A DNA stretch of 64,000 nt from positions 68,916 to 132,915 of the forward strand of contig NZ_AQXY01000024.1 of NCBI RefSeq assembly GCF_000376845.1, in the 5' to 3' direction. Position 1 is the first letter of the stretch; each line of letters begins with the position of its first letter. The DNA is from Thioalkalivibrio sp. ALE14. Lineage in GTDB: Bacteria; Pseudomonadota; Gammaproteobacteria; Ectothiorhodospirales; Ectothiorhodospiraceae. Both the position numbers and the translations under genes were made by a program. The notes beneath the pieces were generated by a model that worked only from the letters and a program-made list of their open reading frames with translations, was not told where the DNA came from and searched no databases. Shown here one piece after another: positions 26,195-35,164 of the stretch.

Positions 26195-27006
26195 GGGGCA
26201 CCGCCTGCCTCGCTGTGACTGGGCCTGGTTCGTCGCAGGGTGTTTACGGTGGCTCCGGTCCGCCGCCTGCCAGGCGCTCACTCGCGAGCGCGCCGCGAGG
26301 TACTTCTTTGCTCGTGCAAAGAAGTACCCAAGAAACACGCCCGACTGCCGCGACCCCGGCCCGCTGTGCGGGCCGGGGTTTCCCTCGCTCCGAGACTTTT
26401 CGCGGGCGGCGCTGAACTCGCTACGCTGCGCTCCGCTCAGACATCCAGCGCCTTGTCTCCCGCGAAAACCCTCTCCACTCGGCGCGACGACAACGGGGAG
26501 GCAGGTCAAGACAACGGCGATCAGGAGGTCTGCGCCATTGGCTGGAGGCAGGCTGTTCCGGCATCTTCGGCACGCTCGGCCTGCGGCCATGGCGTGCCGC
26601 GCCCGCGCAGCGGGCGCCGAGGGCGTTCGGGCTGCTGTGCCTATTGTTATGCCACGGGGCCGGAATACCTGCTGTTTTGACCTTCGCCTCCCGTATGGAG
26701 CCCCTTGCGGAAGGGTTCTCGGGCCGGCCCGTTTTATACAAATTCGGGGCGCTGGATGTCTGAGCGGAGCGCAGCGTAGCGAGTTCAGCGCCGCCGGCCC
26801 GAGGGCCCTGGAGCAAGGTTCCCGGGCGGAATCCGGGTGCCCTTCTTTGGGTACTTTCTTGGGCAAGCAAGAAAGTATCTCGCGGCGCGCTGGCGAGTCA
26901 GCGCATGGCAGGCGGCGGACCGGAGGCACCGTAAACACCGGACGACGAACCGGGGCCAGCCCGAACAAGGCAGGCGGCGTCCCGAAGGCAACGTAAACAC
27001 GAGAGG
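26195..27006. repeat. Large palindromic island A (0.8 kb)
   Basis: It has two inverted arms and a central spacer, and fills the gap between valS and the epimerase-like gene. A perfect 45-bp inverted repeat (26408-26452 and 26748-26792; ends GGCGCTG/CAGCGCC) joins the arms. The left arm carries a perfect 13-bp hairpin (26299-26328, GGTACTTCTTTGC stem, TCGT loop) and a perfect 11-bp GC hairpin (26354-26378). The right arm carries a 10-bp hairpin (26852-26877, TACTTTCTTG stem). Outer ends carry GTTTAC/GTAAAC-containing units. Orientation is opposite to islands B and C. The open frames here are low-complexity and share no codon-like conservation; I call no gene. Confidence 0.9.
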
Positions 27007-27044
27007 ATGAATACGCCCGAGCCATTGCGTGGCGAGGAGGCGGC

Positions 27045-27890
27045 TCAGGTGATGGCGAGCTGGTCGAGCAGGGCGCGGTAGCCGACGCGGTAGTCGGGAT
27101 ACTGCAGGCGATAGCCACTCGCATGCAGGCGCGCGTTGCGACAGCGCTTGCCGGAGACCGCGCCCTCCGGCATCGGCGGCGCCCCCGGCGGATCGATCTC
27201 CATCGCCTGCGCCAGCCAGGCCAGCAGATCGTGGCGCAGGGCGGGTTCGTCATCCACACCCAGATAAAGCGGCTCGGGATCGTCCAGCTGGAACAGATGG
27301 GTCAGCAGGCCCACGCAGTCATCGCGGTGGATGCGGTTGGTCCAGACCGGCGCCTCGTGCTGGCCGCGAATGCCCTCGCGTACCTTGCGCAGATGGTATT
27401 CGCGCCCCGGGCCGTAGATCCCGCCAAAGCGCACCACCACGCCGGGGAAGGGGCTGTCGGCCAGCAGCTGTTCGGCCTCGCGCAGGCAGCGCCCGGAGAA
27501 GCGGGTCGGCTCCGTGGGGCTGTCCTCGTCGACCCAGCGCCCGTCGTCGGCCCCGAAGACCGAGGTGCTGGAGACGAACACGATGCGCCGCGGCTGTTGC
27601 TGCGCGCGCACCAGGGCGGCCAGGGTGTTGCGCAGGCCGTCGATATAGGCGCGGCGGTACGCGGCCTCGGTGAACTCGCCCGGGGTGGCGATGAAGTAGA
27701 CGGTGTCGAGCGCCGGCGGCAGTTCTGGCAGGCCATCCGCCACCGAGAAGTTGCCGGCCAGGGGCTGGATGGGTTCGGGGATTTGCTCCGGCCGCCGGCG
27801 CAGGCCCCAGACGTCGTGGCCGTCGGCGGCGAGGCGGTCTCCGACCGCGCAGCCAAGATCGCCGCAGCCCATGATGAGGATGTTGGCCAT
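27045..27890 (-). CDS. NAD(P)-binding epimerase-like SDR protein (YeeZ-like)
   Basis: A 281-residue extended-SDR protein. The nucleotide loop is unusual, MGCGDLGCAVGDRLA (GxGxxG), and other landmarks are STSVFGADDGRWVDED and VVRFGGIYGPGREY. The canonical YxxxK is not evident, as is common in YeeZ-type proteins annotated as nucleoside-diphosphate-sugar epimerases, and the substrate is unknown. GGAGGGAA five bases before the ATG at 27890 fixes the start. It diverges from ychJ. Confidence 0.8.
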   Translation of the reverse strand: MANILIMGCGDLGCAVGDRLAADGHDVWGLRRRPEQIPEPIQPLAGNFSVADGLPELPPALDTVYFIATPGEFTEAAYRRAYIDGLRNTLAALVRAQQQPRRIVFVSSTSVFGADDGRWVDEDSPTEPTRFSGRCLREAEQLLADSPFPGVVVRFGGIYGPGREYHLRKVREGIRGQHEAPVWTNRIHRDDCVGLLTHLFQLDDPEPLYLGVDDEPALRHDLLAWLAQAMEIDPPGAPPMPEGAVSGKRCRNARLHASGYRLQYPDYRVGYRALLDQLAIT

Positions 27891-28018
27891 TGTTCCCTCC
27901 GGGATCGTGCTTCGCACGCTACCGGCTTCGCGGTGGAAAGACCAGCCCGGAAACAAGGGTTCACCCGGGCCAGCGGGTCGGGCATTCTGGTTGGTCCCCA
28001 GAAGACGGAAGGTTCAGT

Positions 28019-28426
28019 TTGGGCAAGTCCAGCCAGAAAAAGCGTGATGCGTGCGCCTGCAGGTCCGGCCAGGCACGGGCGGCCTGCTGCGGCCTGTACC
28101 TCGATGGCACGACCCCGGCCCCGACGGCGGAGGCCCTGATGCGCTCGCGCTACACGGCCTTTGTCGAAGGGCGCGAGGACTACTTGCTGGCGACCTGGGC
28201 GCCGGAGACGCGGCCGGCGTCGCTGGCGCTGGACCCCGATCAGCGCTGGCTGGGGCTTTCGATCCGCGCGACGGAGGCGGGCGGGGCGGATGATGCCGAG
28301 GGGTATGTGGAATTCGTGGCGCGATCCCGAGTGCGAGGACAGGGTGTGCGCCTGCACGAGCGTAGCCGCTTTCGCCGCGAGGCAGGGTGCTGGGTCTATG
28401 TCGACGGGGCATTTCCCGGGACATGA
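28019..28426 (+). CDS. ychJ: YchJ-family (UPF0225) protein with N-terminal SEC-C motif
   Basis: A 135-residue protein with an N-terminal SEC-C zinc motif, CACRSGQARAACCG, then the YchJ core (LMRSRYTAFVEGREDYLLAT, YVEFVARSRV, LHERSRFRRE). Some YchJ proteins have a second SEC-C at the C-terminus; here the chain ends YVDGAFPGT without one. Function is not established. The start is TTG 28019, preceded by GGAAGG six bases upstream; no ATG or GTG fits before the motif. The stop overlaps the next gene as ATGA. Confidence 0.85.
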   Translation: MGKSSQKKRDACACRSGQARAACCGLYLDGTTPAPTAEALMRSRYTAFVEGREDYLLATWAPETRPASLALDPDQRWLGLSIRATEAGGADDAEGYVEFVARSRVRGQGVRLHERSRFRREAGCWVYVDGAFPGT

Positions 28427-29043
28427 GCGAGGCCGGCGGCACGGCCGGGTCGCCGGTAGATGCGGCGCTGCTGGAGCGGGTGCTGGAGTATCTGCGAGCA
28501 CGGTCGTCGGGGATGACCGAGCACACGCTGATCGCGCAGTTGCGGGAGGCGGGGATCGAGCCCTTCGCCGGGGCGCGTCTGCAGGAGCCTCTGAGCCTGT
28601 TCCAGACGCACTTCCTTTTGTTCCACTGCCTGTACCGGCTGCGCGACCGCCTGGCCGGCGAGGGCGAGTGGTTGCGCATTCACTGCCTGGATATCGGCAT
28701 CGAGTCGATGCCGCACACGCCCGGGTCCAGTGGGGCCTGGGGCGGCGCTATGCCGGCCTTGCAGGATCCGCTGCGGGCCTATTACCTGGATCTGGATCGT
28801 TTGGACAGCATGGACGCCGCGGCGGTGGAGACGCTGCTGGGTGAATTCTGGATGCGTCTGGGGCGCGACCAGAAGCGCGAGCAGGCCCTGGCAGTGCTGG
28901 AGCTGGCGGACCCGGTGGATGCCGCTGCCATCCAGCGGCAGTACCGCCGCATGGCGCAGCGCCACCACCCCGACCGGGGCGGCGACACCGCAACCTTGCA
29001 GCGGATCAATGCCGCCCGCTGGATCCTGCTGGGCGGGGCCTGA
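28423..29043 (+). CDS. DnaJ-related protein (DnaJ_related plus C-terminal J domain)
   Basis: A 206-residue protein. Residues 1-130 match the DnaJ-related N-terminal region (LLERVLEYLRARSSGMTEHT, FQTHFLLFHCLYRLRD). The end is a short J domain with HPD in YRRMAQRHHPDRGGDTATL, so it should stimulate an Hsp70 ATPase. The ATG overlaps the ychJ stop (ATGA), indicating coupled translation. The stop lies six bases before the convergent fpr stop, with no room for a conventional terminator. Confidence 0.88.
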   Translation: MSEAGGTAGSPVDAALLERVLEYLRARSSGMTEHTLIAQLREAGIEPFAGARLQEPLSLFQTHFLLFHCLYRLRDRLAGEGEWLRIHCLDIGIESMPHTPGSSGAWGGAMPALQDPLRAYYLDLDRLDSMDAAAVETLLGEFWMRLGRDQKREQALAVLELADPVDAAAIQRQYRRMAQRHHPDRGGDTATLQRINAARWILLGGA

Positions 29044-29049
29044 CCGGAG

Positions 29050-29841
29050 TCAGTCGTCCGAGTCGGACATCGTGGTCACGAAGGCCTGCTCGACGGTGAA
29101 GGTCCCGACCCCCTTGTAGTTGGTCTGGGTCCAGCCGTGCTCGGTGAGCCACTCGCTCATCTCGCGGTTCATCGCCGGGTTGCCGCACAGCATCACGCGA
29201 TCCTGTTCCGGGTCCGCCGGGGGCAGGTCGAGGATACGACTCAGTTCGCCGGAGCGGAACATGTCGGCGCCGCGCTGGTTGTTGTCGTACGGCTGCTGGG
29301 CGATCGGGCAGGCGAAGTCGTGGTTCTCGCGGGTCACGGTGGGCACGTAGCGCAGGCGGTCGCTGATCAACGACTCGATCTCCTGGCGGTAGGCCAGTTC
29401 TTCCACCGTACGCACGCTGTGCACCAGCACTGCGTTGTCGAAGTGTTCGAACAGCTCGGGGCTGCGGATCAGCGAGATGAACGGGGCCAGGCCGGTGCCC
29501 GTGGCCAGCATGTACAGCGTGCGGCCCGGCTGCACGTAGTCGAAGGTGAGCGAGCCGGTGACCTTACTATTGATCCAGATCGAATCACCCGGCCCGGCCT
29601 GGGCCAGGCGGCTGGTCAGCGCGCCGTCCGGCACGTGGATGCTCAGGAACTCCAGTTCCTCGGCCTCGGGTTCGGAGACGATCGAGTAGGCGCGCGGGAT
29701 CAGCTTGCCCTCGGGGCGCAGCCCCAGAGTCACGAACTGCCCGTTCTTGAATTCCAGCCCCTCCGGCCGCGTGGTGGTGAAGCTGAAGGTCTTGTCCGAC
29801 CAGCGCCGGGTGGAGGTGATGCGTTCTTCCGAATACGGCAT
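29050..29841 (-). CDS. fpr: Ferredoxin--NADP(+) reductase
   Basis: A 263-residue FAD enzyme of the bacterial subclass FNR family, moving electrons between NADPH and ferredoxin or flavodoxin. The FAD motif RAYS is in IPRAYSIVSEP, the NADP-binding GTGLAP in LATGTGLAPFISLIR, and CGNPAMNREM near the C-terminus is the NADP/C-terminal motif. It ends in an acidic SDSDD extension. Single gene; the neighbouring genes do not suggest a specific partner. Confidence 0.95.
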   Translation of the reverse strand: MPYSEERITSTRRWSDKTFSFTTTRPEGLEFKNGQFVTLGLRPEGKLIPRAYSIVSEPEAEELEFLSIHVPDGALTSRLAQAGPGDSIWINSKVTGSLTFDYVQPGRTLYMLATGTGLAPFISLIRSPELFEHFDNAVLVHSVRTVEELAYRQEIESLISDRLRYVPTVTRENHDFACPIAQQPYDNNQRGADMFRSGELSRILDLPPADPEQDRVMLCGNPAMNREMSEWLTEHGWTQTNYKGVGTFTVEQAFVTTMSDSDD

Positions 29842-29950
29842 GGGTGCGTGGTTTTCCGTTTCTGGTTTGCCATCACGCTAGCAAGTCGCGGTTCCAGTCG
29901 CGAAAGCGCCGGCAAAAACCAAGGAAAACACTCAGAAATGCAGGGCCGTT

Positions 29951-32392
29951 TCAGCGGGCGGTGTCGCCGGCGGGTTCCAGGTGTTGTTCCAGCGGGGCGG
30001 GTTCCGAGAGGTAGAAGCCCTGCACGAAGTCCAGCCCGATCTCGCGCAGGCGCTCCATGGTGGCTTCGGACTCCACGCACTCGGCGATGGTGCGCAGGCC
30101 AAGCACGTGACCCACGCGGTGGATGGCCGTGACCATGGCCGAGTCCACCGCGTTGTGGGCGATGTCGCGCACGAAGCTGCCGTCGATCTTGATGAAGTCC
30201 ACCGGCAGGGTCTTCAGGTAGCCGAACGACGACAGCCCGCTGCCGAAGTCGTCCAGCGAGAAGCGGCAGCCCATGTAGCGCAGGGTGCGGATCAGGCTCT
30301 GGGCGCGTTCGTGGTGGCTGATGGCCGCGGTCTCGGTGATCTCGAAGATGATGCAGCGTGGCGGGATCGCATAGTGCTGCAGGCGTTCGGTCACGAACTC
30401 GAGCATGCTCTCCTGGGCCAGCGACTGGCCGGAGAGGTTGATCGCGAGCGTCGGTTCGCATCGGCTCGTGGCCTCGCGCGCCGCGCGATGCTGCGCCAGC
30501 AGCGCGAAGGCGCTGTCAATGATGTGGCGGTCGATGTCCGGCATCAGGTGGTAGCGCTCCGCGGCCGGGATGAAGTTGCCCGGCGGGATCAGCCGGTCGT
30601 CCTCGTCGCGCAGGCGCATCAGGACCTCGATATGGGCCAGGTCCGGGTCGGTCGGGCCCAGCGGGTGGACGGCCTGCCCGAACAGCGAGAAGCGCCCTTC
30701 GTCCAGGGCTGAACGGATGCGCCCGACCCATTCCATCTCCCCGCGCCGGCGGCGCAGGCCCTGGTCGGTGGGCTGCCAGACGTAGATCCGGTTGCGCCCC
30801 TCCTCCTTGGCGGCATAACAGGCGGAGTCGGCCTGGCTGAGGATATCCGGGAGGGTCTGCTCCGGGCCCGTGACCGGCACCAGCCCGATGCTGACGCCGA
30901 CGTCGAAACGCCGGCCTTCCCAGGCGAAACGCAGGGACTGGACGGTCTCCAGCATCCGCTGCGCGATCGCCTCCGCGCGCTCCAGCGGGCAGTGGCAAAG
31001 CAGCACGCCGAATTCGTCCCCGCCCAGCCGCGCGAGGGTGTCGTTCTGGCGGATCAGGTGCAGCAGGCGTTCGGAGAGCTCGCGCAGGAGTTCGTCGCCG
31101 GCCTGGTGGCCGCAGGTGTCGTTGATGATCTTGAACTGGTCGAGGTCCATGTAGAACACGGTGTGGGGTGTCTCGCCCTCCTCCAGAGTATGCAGGGCCT
31201 CCTGCAGGCGCCGTTCGAATTCGCGGCGGTTGCACAGTCCGGTCAGGTCATCGTGGCTGGCCTGGTGATTGAGTTGCTGGGTCATCTGCCACAGTTCGGT
31301 ATGGTCGTGCAGCACGATGACTGCGCCCTGGGCCGCCTGGTCCGGGCGCTGCAGCGGCGAGGCAAGCATGCGCACCACGCGCACCCCGCCGTCGGCGCGA
31401 TGCAGGATGCGCTCGGGCGACTCCGTGGTGGCCCCGAGCTTCAGGCACTGTTCCAGCGGGTGGGCCACGCTGGTTCCGGTGCGGGTGTCTTCCAGTTCCA
31501 GGAGTTCATCCACCCGCAGGCCCTGGGCGTGGGTGGCGTCCGTCCCCAGCAGGGTCTGGGCCGCGGGGTTGAGGTAGGTCAGGCGGCCGTGGGTGTCCGC
31601 GGTGATGACGGCGTCGCTGATGGATTGCAGGGTGGTCAGCAGGCGGTCGCGTTCGGCCCCGGTGGCCGCCTCGGCGGCCCGCAGCGAGGTGATGTCCCAG
31701 GCGACGCCGAGGACGCCGGGGCGCCTGGATTCCTCGTCGGGCAACGGCATCCAGGAGACGCGCAGGTGGATGTCACCGATACGGACCTCGTCGTCGAAGG
31801 TCTCGCCCCGCAGTGCGCGCTCCACGGCGGCGAGAACGGCGGGCTGGTCGGCGTAGACTTCCCGGGCGTCGCGGTCGAGGACCTCGCCCGGCTCGAGTCC
31901 CAGAACCCGGAGGCCGGCGCCTTCGGAAAGCGTGAAGCGGCCGTCGGCGTCCAGTGCGAACAGGATCAGCGGGGCATGGCGGATGGTCGCGCCCAGCTGG
32001 GTCTCGAGGCGCTTGAGGGCCTGTTCCGACTGGCGTTCGCGGGTGATGTCGCGCACCGTCGAGAAGACCTCGATCTCGCCGTCGGTGTGGATCGCGTTGA
32101 TGTGGACTTCGGCCGGAAACGCGCTGCCGTCGCGCCGGCGGTAGCGGCTCTCGAAATGAGCGGGGAGGCGGTTGGGGTCCGAATGGGCCTGATCCACGTC
32201 CTCCTGGGTGGCCCCCAGGTCCAGGTCGGTGATGTGCACGCCGCCGGTCAGCTCGGCCCGGGAATAGCCCAGCAGGTCGCAGGCGGCGTGGTTGGCCGCG
32301 ACGATCCCGCCCTGGCGGTCCAGGACCAGGTGGGCCTCGGGCGCCTGTTCAAAGATCCGCTGGTAACGCGTGCTGTCCGGGTGGTCGGGCAT
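29951..32392 (-). CDS. PAS-PAS-PAS-GGDEF-EAL cyclic-di-GMP enzyme
   Basis: An 813-residue cytoplasmic protein without membrane helices. Three PAS-type sensor segments (about 10-120, 130-245, 255-375) precede GGDEF (about 385-540), whose signature is intact (RLGGDEFGVL), and EAL (about 560-800). The EAL motif reads EVL in HIEVLMRLRDED. Other catalytic positions are kept: Asn in AINLSGQS, Glu in IFEITETAA, DDFGSG, Lys in DFIKIDG, and ECVES. It may therefore both make and degrade c-di-GMP, or one domain may regulate the other. The start ATG 32392 opens directly into the first PAS. Confidence 0.93.
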   Translation of the reverse strand: MPDHPDSTRYQRIFEQAPEAHLVLDRQGGIVAANHAACDLLGYSRAELTGGVHITDLDLGATQEDVDQAHSDPNRLPAHFESRYRRRDGSAFPAEVHINAIHTDGEIEVFSTVRDITRERQSEQALKRLETQLGATIRHAPLILFALDADGRFTLSEGAGLRVLGLEPGEVLDRDAREVYADQPAVLAAVERALRGETFDDEVRIGDIHLRVSWMPLPDEESRRPGVLGVAWDITSLRAAEAATGAERDRLLTTLQSISDAVITADTHGRLTYLNPAAQTLLGTDATHAQGLRVDELLELEDTRTGTSVAHPLEQCLKLGATTESPERILHRADGGVRVVRMLASPLQRPDQAAQGAVIVLHDHTELWQMTQQLNHQASHDDLTGLCNRREFERRLQEALHTLEEGETPHTVFYMDLDQFKIINDTCGHQAGDELLRELSERLLHLIRQNDTLARLGGDEFGVLLCHCPLERAEAIAQRMLETVQSLRFAWEGRRFDVGVSIGLVPVTGPEQTLPDILSQADSACYAAKEEGRNRIYVWQPTDQGLRRRRGEMEWVGRIRSALDEGRFSLFGQAVHPLGPTDPDLAHIEVLMRLRDEDDRLIPPGNFIPAAERYHLMPDIDRHIIDSAFALLAQHRAAREATSRCEPTLAINLSGQSLAQESMLEFVTERLQHYAIPPRCIIFEITETAAISHHERAQSLIRTLRYMGCRFSLDDFGSGLSSFGYLKTLPVDFIKIDGSFVRDIAHNAVDSAMVTAIHRVGHVLGLRTIAECVESEATMERLREIGLDFVQGFYLSEPAPLEQHLEPAGDTAR

Positions 32393-32492
32393 GGCGGCGG
32401 GGTGGATCCTTTCTTCGGGCGGGGCCGTCGGGCGTGTCCTGGCCCTCGAGTGTCGCCGGTCGTGCCGGTGCTGGCAACCTGCGCCGGCCGTC

Positions 32493-33623
32493 CTATGCGG
32501 GCGCCTGGGTGAGCCGGGAAAGAGTCTCCGCGGACGAGGGTGCCTCGTGGTTGCGGTTGCGCAGCCGTGCCCGGGCCCAGGCGACGTGTTCGCGCACTTG
32601 TTCCGACGGGTGATCGGCGCGCGCGGCGAGCGCGGCCTCTGCCTCCGGTGTCGTCGGGCCGTTACCCAGTGCCACGGCAATGTTGCGCAGCCACTGTGTG
32701 TGCCCGATGCGGCGGATCGCCATGCCCTCGGTACGCGCGAGGAAGGTCGCCTCGTCCCAGGCGAACAGTTCGACCAGACTCGCCGCATCCAGCCCGTGGC
32801 GGGCGATGAAGTCGGGTTCGGCCGAGACCTCGGCGAAGCGGTTCCACGGGCACACCAGCTGGCAGTCGTCGCAGCCGTAGATGCGGTTGCCGATCAGCGG
32901 GCGCAGGTCCTCGGGGATGGAGCCTTTCAGCTCGATGGTCAGGTAGGAGATGCAGCGTCGGGCGTCCAGGTCATACGGGCCGCGGAAGGCCTGCGTGGGG
33001 CAGACCTCCAGGCAGGCGGTGCACTGGCCGCAGTGCTCGCCCGCCGGCTCGTCGACCGGCAGCGGCAGATCGGTAAACAGTTCCCCGAGAAAGAACCAGG
33101 AGCCGCTCTCGCGCGCCAGCAGGTTGGTGTTCTTGCCGATCCAGCCGAGCCCCGCGCGGGCGGCCAGGGCCTTTTCCAGGATGGGGGCGCTGTCGGTAAA
33201 GGCGCGGTAGCCGAACGGCCCGGCCTCGGCCTCGATCCGGTGCGCGAGGGTGGTCAGGCGCTTGCGCAGCAGCTTGTGATAGTCGCGGCCCAGGGCGTAG
33301 CGCGAGACATAGGCACGGCCACCCTCGCTTAACTGGATGGCCGGGCGTCGGGTGGCCGGCGGGAAGTAATCCATGCGCACGCTGATGATGCGCTGCACCC
33401 CGGGCACCAGCGCGTCCGGGTCATGGCGCAGGGCTGCGCGCTCGGCCATCCAGCCCATCTCGCCATGCGAGCCCTGTGCGAGCCAGTCGTCCAGGTGCCG
33501 GCGGTCCGCCTCGGGCACCTCGGCGGGAGCAATGCGCACAGCCTGGAAGCCGAGCTCGCGTCCCCAGTCGCGGATGCGATCGGCAAGCTCGCTGCATTGG
33601 CGTGGATCGAGGCGCTGAGGCAC
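32493..33623 (-). CDS. queG: Epoxyqueuosine reductase
   Basis: A cobalamin-dependent enzyme that completes queuosine in the wobble base of GUN tRNAs. 376 residues. Two 4Fe-4S motifs are visible: CGQCTACLEVCP and CDDCQLVCPWN. GLGWIGKNTNL and the C-terminal HEAT-like tail (HPSEQVREHVAWAR) are also typical. The start is GTG at 33623 with GGAAG seven bases upstream. It diverges from nnr, a neighbour it has in many gammaproteobacteria. Confidence 0.96.
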   Translation of the reverse strand: MPQRLDPRQCSELADRIRDWGRELGFQAVRIAPAEVPEADRRHLDDWLAQGSHGEMGWMAERAALRHDPDALVPGVQRIISVRMDYFPPATRRPAIQLSEGGRAYVSRYALGRDYHKLLRKRLTTLAHRIEAEAGPFGYRAFTDSAPILEKALAARAGLGWIGKNTNLLARESGSWFFLGELFTDLPLPVDEPAGEHCGQCTACLEVCPTQAFRGPYDLDARRCISYLTIELKGSIPEDLRPLIGNRIYGCDDCQLVCPWNRFAEVSAEPDFIARHGLDAASLVELFAWDEATFLARTEGMAIRRIGHTQWLRNIAVALGNGPTTPEAEAALAARADHPSEQVREHVAWARARLRNRNHEAPSSAETLSRLTQAPA

Positions 33624-33652
33624 GATTTGGCTTCCGCGACGGAGGTAATGGC

Positions 33653-35164
33653 GTGAATCATGAACCCGACCCACAAGGATTGACCAGCGCACTGTTCGAC
33701 AATGCGGGCATGCGCGCCCTGGATGCCGCCGGCCTGGCCCTGCCCGGGATGGCGCCGGGCGAGCTGATGGAGCGGGCCGGGCAGGCCCTGCTGGCGGTGG
33801 TGCGCCGCGAGTGGCCGCAGGCCCGGCGCATCGGCATCCTCTGCGGACCCGGCAACAACGGCGGGGATGGCTACGTGCTCGCGCGGCTGGCGGCCGAGGC
33901 AGGGCTGGAGGTCCGGGTCCACGGCGGGCCCTCGCGGGCGCGCCCGGAGTCCGACGGCCGCCGTGCCCATGCCCGCTGGCGGGAGGGCGGTGGCGAGGTC
34001 CACGCCCTGGAGGACTTCGATCCGGCCGCCGCGGACCTGTGGGTGGACTGCCTGTTCGGCATCGGTCTGGAGCGGCCGCTGACCGATGCCTATGGCGCGC
34101 TGATCGAACAGCTGAACGCGAGTGGCGCTCCGGTGCTGGCGGCCGACGTCCCGTCGGGCGTGGACATCGACACCGGGCGGGTGCTCGGGCAGGCCGTGCG
34201 CGCCGAGCGCACCCTGACCATGATCGCGGACAAGCTGGGGCTGCACACCGGCGCCGCCGTGGACTGTGCCGGGGAGGTCGAGGTGGCCCGGCTGGATCTG
34301 CCCGGCACGGTGGCCGAGGGCATCGCGCCCGTCGCGCGCCACCTTGGGCCGGCGAACTGGCGCGAGTACCTGCCCGCGCGCAGGCCAGGGGTGCACAAGG
34401 GTGATTGCGGGCACGTGCTGGTTGTGGGTGGTGCACCGGGCTACTCCGGCGCGGCGCGACTGGCGGCCACGGCGGCCCTGCGGGCCGGGGCCGGTCGCGT
34501 GACCCTGGCCACCCACCCCGATCATGCCGCCTGGGCCAATCTGGAACGTCCCGAGCTGATGGTGCAGGGCATCCGGGATACCGGCGAATTGCAGGCGCTG
34601 ATGCGGTGGGTCGATGTCGTCGTGGTGGGACCGGGGCTGGGGCAGGACGCGTGGGGGCGCGGGATGTGGCTGGCCGTGGCCGACGCCGAATTGGCGCGGG
34701 TTGTGGATGCCGATGCCCTGAATCTCCTCGCCGAGGCCCCGCGTCGGGGCGAGGGCTGGATCCTGACGCCGCATCCCGGCGAGGCCGCCCGGCTGCAGGG
34801 CACGGACGCGGGGGCCATCGAGGCCGACCGCCCCGGGCAGGTGCGCGACCTGGCCGGCCGCCTCGGCGGGGTGGTGCTGCTGAAGGGGGCCGGGACCCTG
34901 GTTGCCGGGCCGGAGGCGGGATTGCTGACCTGCGTGACCGGCGGTCACCCCGGCATGGCCACCGCCGGCAGTGGTGATGTGCTGACCGGCATTATTGCGG
35001 CGCTGCGGGGGCAGGGCGCGGATGCGCGTACGGCCGCCGAGGCCGGGGCCGCCTGGCACTGCGCCGCGGCCTGCGTGGCGCGTGATCGCCTGGGCGGGGC
35101 GCGCGGGATGCTGGCCGGCGACCTGGCCGATGCCCTGCCGGCCGCGGCCGGGGGTGATGCATGA
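33653..35164 (+). CDS. nnr: Bifunctional NAD(P)H-hydrate epimerase / ADP-dependent dehydratase
   Basis: It repairs hydrated NAD(P)H. The N-terminal epimerase domain (about 1-215) shows GPGNNGGDGYV and DVPSGVDIDTG; the C-terminal dehydratase domain (about 220-500) shows HKGDCGHVLVVGG, VVVVGPGLGQD, LTPHPGEAARL and TAGSGDVLTG. 503 residues, as expected for the fused form. The start is GTG at 33653 behind GGAGG. Its stop overlaps tsaE by ATGA. Confidence 0.96.
   Translation: MNHEPDPQGLTSALFDNAGMRALDAAGLALPGMAPGELMERAGQALLAVVRREWPQARRIGILCGPGNNGGDGYVLARLAAEAGLEVRVHGGPSRARPESDGRRAHARWREGGGEVHALEDFDPAAADLWVDCLFGIGLERPLTDAYGALIEQLNASGAPVLAADVPSGVDIDTGRVLGQAVRAERTLTMIADKLGLHTGAAVDCAGEVEVARLDLPGTVAEGIAPVARHLGPANWREYLPARRPGVHKGDCGHVLVVGGAPGYSGAARLAATAALRAGAGRVTLATHPDHAAWANLERPELMVQGIRDTGELQALMRWVDVVVVGPGLGQDAWGRGMWLAVADAELARVVDADALNLLAEAPRRGEGWILTPHPGEAARLQGTDAGAIEADRPGQVRDLAGRLGGVVLLKGAGTLVAGPEAGLLTCVTGGHPGMATAGSGDVLTGIIAALRGQGADARTAAEAGAAWHCAAACVARDRLGGARGMLAGDLADALPAAAGGDA

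Noticed and set aside
26093..27259. Long minus-strand open frame across island A (388 codons)
   Set aside because: It runs through the palindromic repeat and out into the epimerase-like gene in another frame. Composition is Arg/Pro/Ser-rich and the same peptides recur from the inverted arm, so it is a product of GC-rich repeat sequence.
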